From Archaeoglobaceae archaeon (GTDB lineage Archaea > Halobacteriota > Archaeoglobi > Archaeoglobales > Archaeoglobaceae): a stretch of 5,805 nt of DNA. The stretch is taken from positions 1 to 5,805 of the forward strand of contig JAMOMT010000178.1 in the NCBI GenBank assembly GCA_027066965.1. Direction: 5' to 3'. Each line of letters starts with the position of its first letter. Positions within the stretch are counted from its first letter, which is position 1. Made by a program: the position numbers and the translations under genes. A model generated the notes under the pieces. That model had not been told where the DNA came from. It did no database searches and saw only the letters and a list, made by a program, of their open reading frames with translations. Positions 4,550 through 5,805 of this stretch are shown here, one piece after another.

Positions 4550-5805
4550 ATGGGCATCGAAATAGGTAACGGAATATTCGTACTCGACGAATTGAGAAAC
4601 ATCACGATAAAGATAGGAGAGATAGTCGACGAAGAGGAGCTAAAAGAGCAGGAGTGGGAGGAGTTAGGGCCCACCCCAAGACCACACATCCTCGACCTGA
4701 GGTACTGGGACAGGAAGCTCCTCAGCAGGTACGAACCCATATACGCTCCAGTGCAAGATTTCTGCAACCTGTGCACGATGGGGCCGTGCGAGCTAACAAA
4801 CAATAGGGAGGGGGCTTGCGGACTCGACCTGAGAACGCAGAAGGCAAGGATGGTAACCATAGCCTGCTTAATAGGTGCCTCAGCCCACTGCACTCACGCG
4901 AGGCATCTGGTTCACTACCTCATCGAGAAGTTTGGGAGGGATTATCCAATAGACCTTGGGCCCGACATAGACATCGAAGCTCCGAACATCAGGCTCGCTC
5001 TCGGGATAAAACCAAAGACAATAGGCGACCTCGAAAAAGTTCTCGATTACGTGGAGCAGGAGCTCGTGAGAGTTCTCCACACCATTCACACAGGACAGGA
5101 GGAGGACTACATAGACTTCGAGTCTAAGGCCTTGCATGTGGGAATGCTCGACCACATTGGAATGGAGACGGCAGATATTGCTCAGATAGTGGCGTTCAAC
5201 TATCCGAAGGGAGATCCAGACGCACCCCTAATAGACATAGGGTTTGGAGTTCTCGAGACGGATAAGCCAGTCATTCTCGTTATAGGGCACAACATTTTGC
5301 CCGCAAGGAACATAGACGATTATTTGCGAGAGCACGGGCTCGAAAATGAAGTGGAGATAGCTGGCCTATGCTGCACCGCAATAGACACCTCTCGCTATGA
5401 CCCAAGGGCCAAGGTAGTTGGAACTCTGAGCTACGAGCTGAGAGCGATAAGGTCCGGAATTCCCGATGTCGTCATTACGGACGAGCAGTGCATTAGGGCA
5501 GATACACTGAGAGAGTGCGCGAAGATGGGAATTCCACTCATAGCAACTTCCGAAGCAGCTGCAAGAGGTTTGCCAGACAGGACAGATGACAATCCAGACG
5601 TGATCGTTAACGACCTCGTCTCCGGCAAGGTGAAGGGGGTGCTGATAAGGGATCCCGACAAGGTGGGTGAAGTAGCTGTCAGAGTTGCGATGGAAGTTAG
5701 GACGAGAAGGCAGAAAGAAGGTAGGGGACCAATCTACATGAGCGACGAGAAGCTGAGAGAGCTTGTCGACAGATGTACGCTTTGCATGAACTGCGTTTTT
5801 GCCTG
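4550..5805 (+). CDS. cdhA: CdhA, CO dehydrogenase/acetyl-CoA decarbonylase-synthase alpha subunit (partial, N-terminal 418 residues)
   Basis: CdhA is the nickel CO dehydrogenase of the archaeal ACDS complex, interconverting CO2 and CO with ferredoxin in acetyl-CoA synthesis or cleavage. Visible here: the N-terminal ITIKIGEIV segment typical of archaeal alpha subunits. The B-cluster motif is CNLCTMGPC (C72, C75, C80) with C90 in GACG. A histidine series H113, H116, H119, H122 follows, corresponding to the proton-relay region. C-cluster ligand candidates are H247 (VIGHN), C274/C275 (GLCCTAID) and C314 (DEQC). The first extra ferredoxin motif begins with C409, C412 and C415; the cut codon after A418 starts TG, fitting the fourth Cys. 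The usual length is about 800 residues, so the C-terminal half lies past the right edge. Q69 and N73 stand where I recall Methanosarcina CdhA having cysteines, so the inter-subunit D cluster may be absent. The start has GGGTGA 4 nt upstream. cdhB and the other ACDS genes would be expected downstream (inference). Confidence 0.95.
   Translation, partial: MGIEIGNGIFVLDELRNITIKIGEIVDEEELKEQEWEELGPTPRPHILDLRYWDRKLLSRYEPIYAPVQDFCNLCTMGPCELTNNREGACGLDLRTQKARMVTIACLIGASAHCTHARHLVHYLIEKFGRDYPIDLGPDIDIEAPNIRLALGIKPKTIGDLEKVLDYVEQELVRVLHTIHTGQEEDYIDFESKALHVGMLDHIGMETADIAQIVAFNYPKGDPDAPLIDIGFGVLETDKPVILVIGHNILPARNIDDYLREHGLENEVEIAGLCCTAIDTSRYDPRAKVVGTLSYELRAIRSGIPDVVITDEQCIRADTLRECAKMGIPLIATSEAAARGLPDRTDDNPDVIVNDLVSGKVKGVLIRDPDKVGEVAVRVAMEVRTRRQKEGRGPIYMSDEKLRELVDRCTLCMNCVFA

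Noticed and set aside
4545..4565. Six-codon reading frame starting at ATG 4545, overlapping the cdhA start
   Set aside because: Its ATG is inside the cdhA ribosome site and has none of its own; probably a chance ATG.

Overview
This window most likely comes from an F420-using archaeon that carries the Wood-Ljungdahl pathway. The Archaeoglobales (Archaeoglobus/Ferroglobus/Geoglobus type) are my first guess, and a methanogen relative is the alternative. Three things point there: subunits of a heterodisulfide-reductase (Hdr) complex, an FrhB-type (F420-linked) flavoprotein module, and an archaeal-type CO dehydrogenase alpha subunit (CdhA). The expression signals also look archaeal: TATA boxes, T-rich terminators, GGGTGA Shine-Dalgarno sites and one probable leaderless start. 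No methyl-CoM reductase gene is in view, so the lineage call is an inference.

Layout. A leftward operon runs from about 2886 to the left edge. It encodes a polyferredoxin with six [4Fe-4S] motifs (2104-2886), then an FrhB-like protein with an extra N-terminal two-cluster ferredoxin domain (788-2086), then HdrA (782 to the edge, about 260 of roughly 650 residues present). Gaps within this operon are 17 and 5 nt, and the GGGTGA ribosome site of hdrA contains the stop codon of the gene before it. A rightward operon starts about 175 bp away: hdrC (3062-3583) and hdrB (3580-4344) overlap by ATGA and are followed by a T-rich terminator. After a 205-bp intergenic region with its own TATA box, cdhA (4550 to the right edge, 418 of about 800 residues) begins. 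The divergent intergenic region holds an 8+8 bp dyad lying against the likely hdrC promoter.

How the genes may work together. HdrA, HdrB and HdrC form the soluble, flavin-based electron-bifurcating (or confurcating) core. The FrhB-like protein would exchange electrons with HdrA, from or to F420 or ferredoxin. The polyferredoxin would act as a wire to low-potential partners, and CO dehydrogenase is an obvious source or sink of reduced ferredoxin. The Hdr core is split into two divergent operons, which is not the most common arrangement. Several parts depart from family consensus: a shortened FrhB domain, an HdrC with an unusual second cluster motif and almost no N-terminus, and a CdhA apparently lacking the cysteines expected for the inter-subunit D cluster. 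No RNA genes, mobile elements or CRISPR arrays were seen. No gene-free stretch exceeds about 205 bp.
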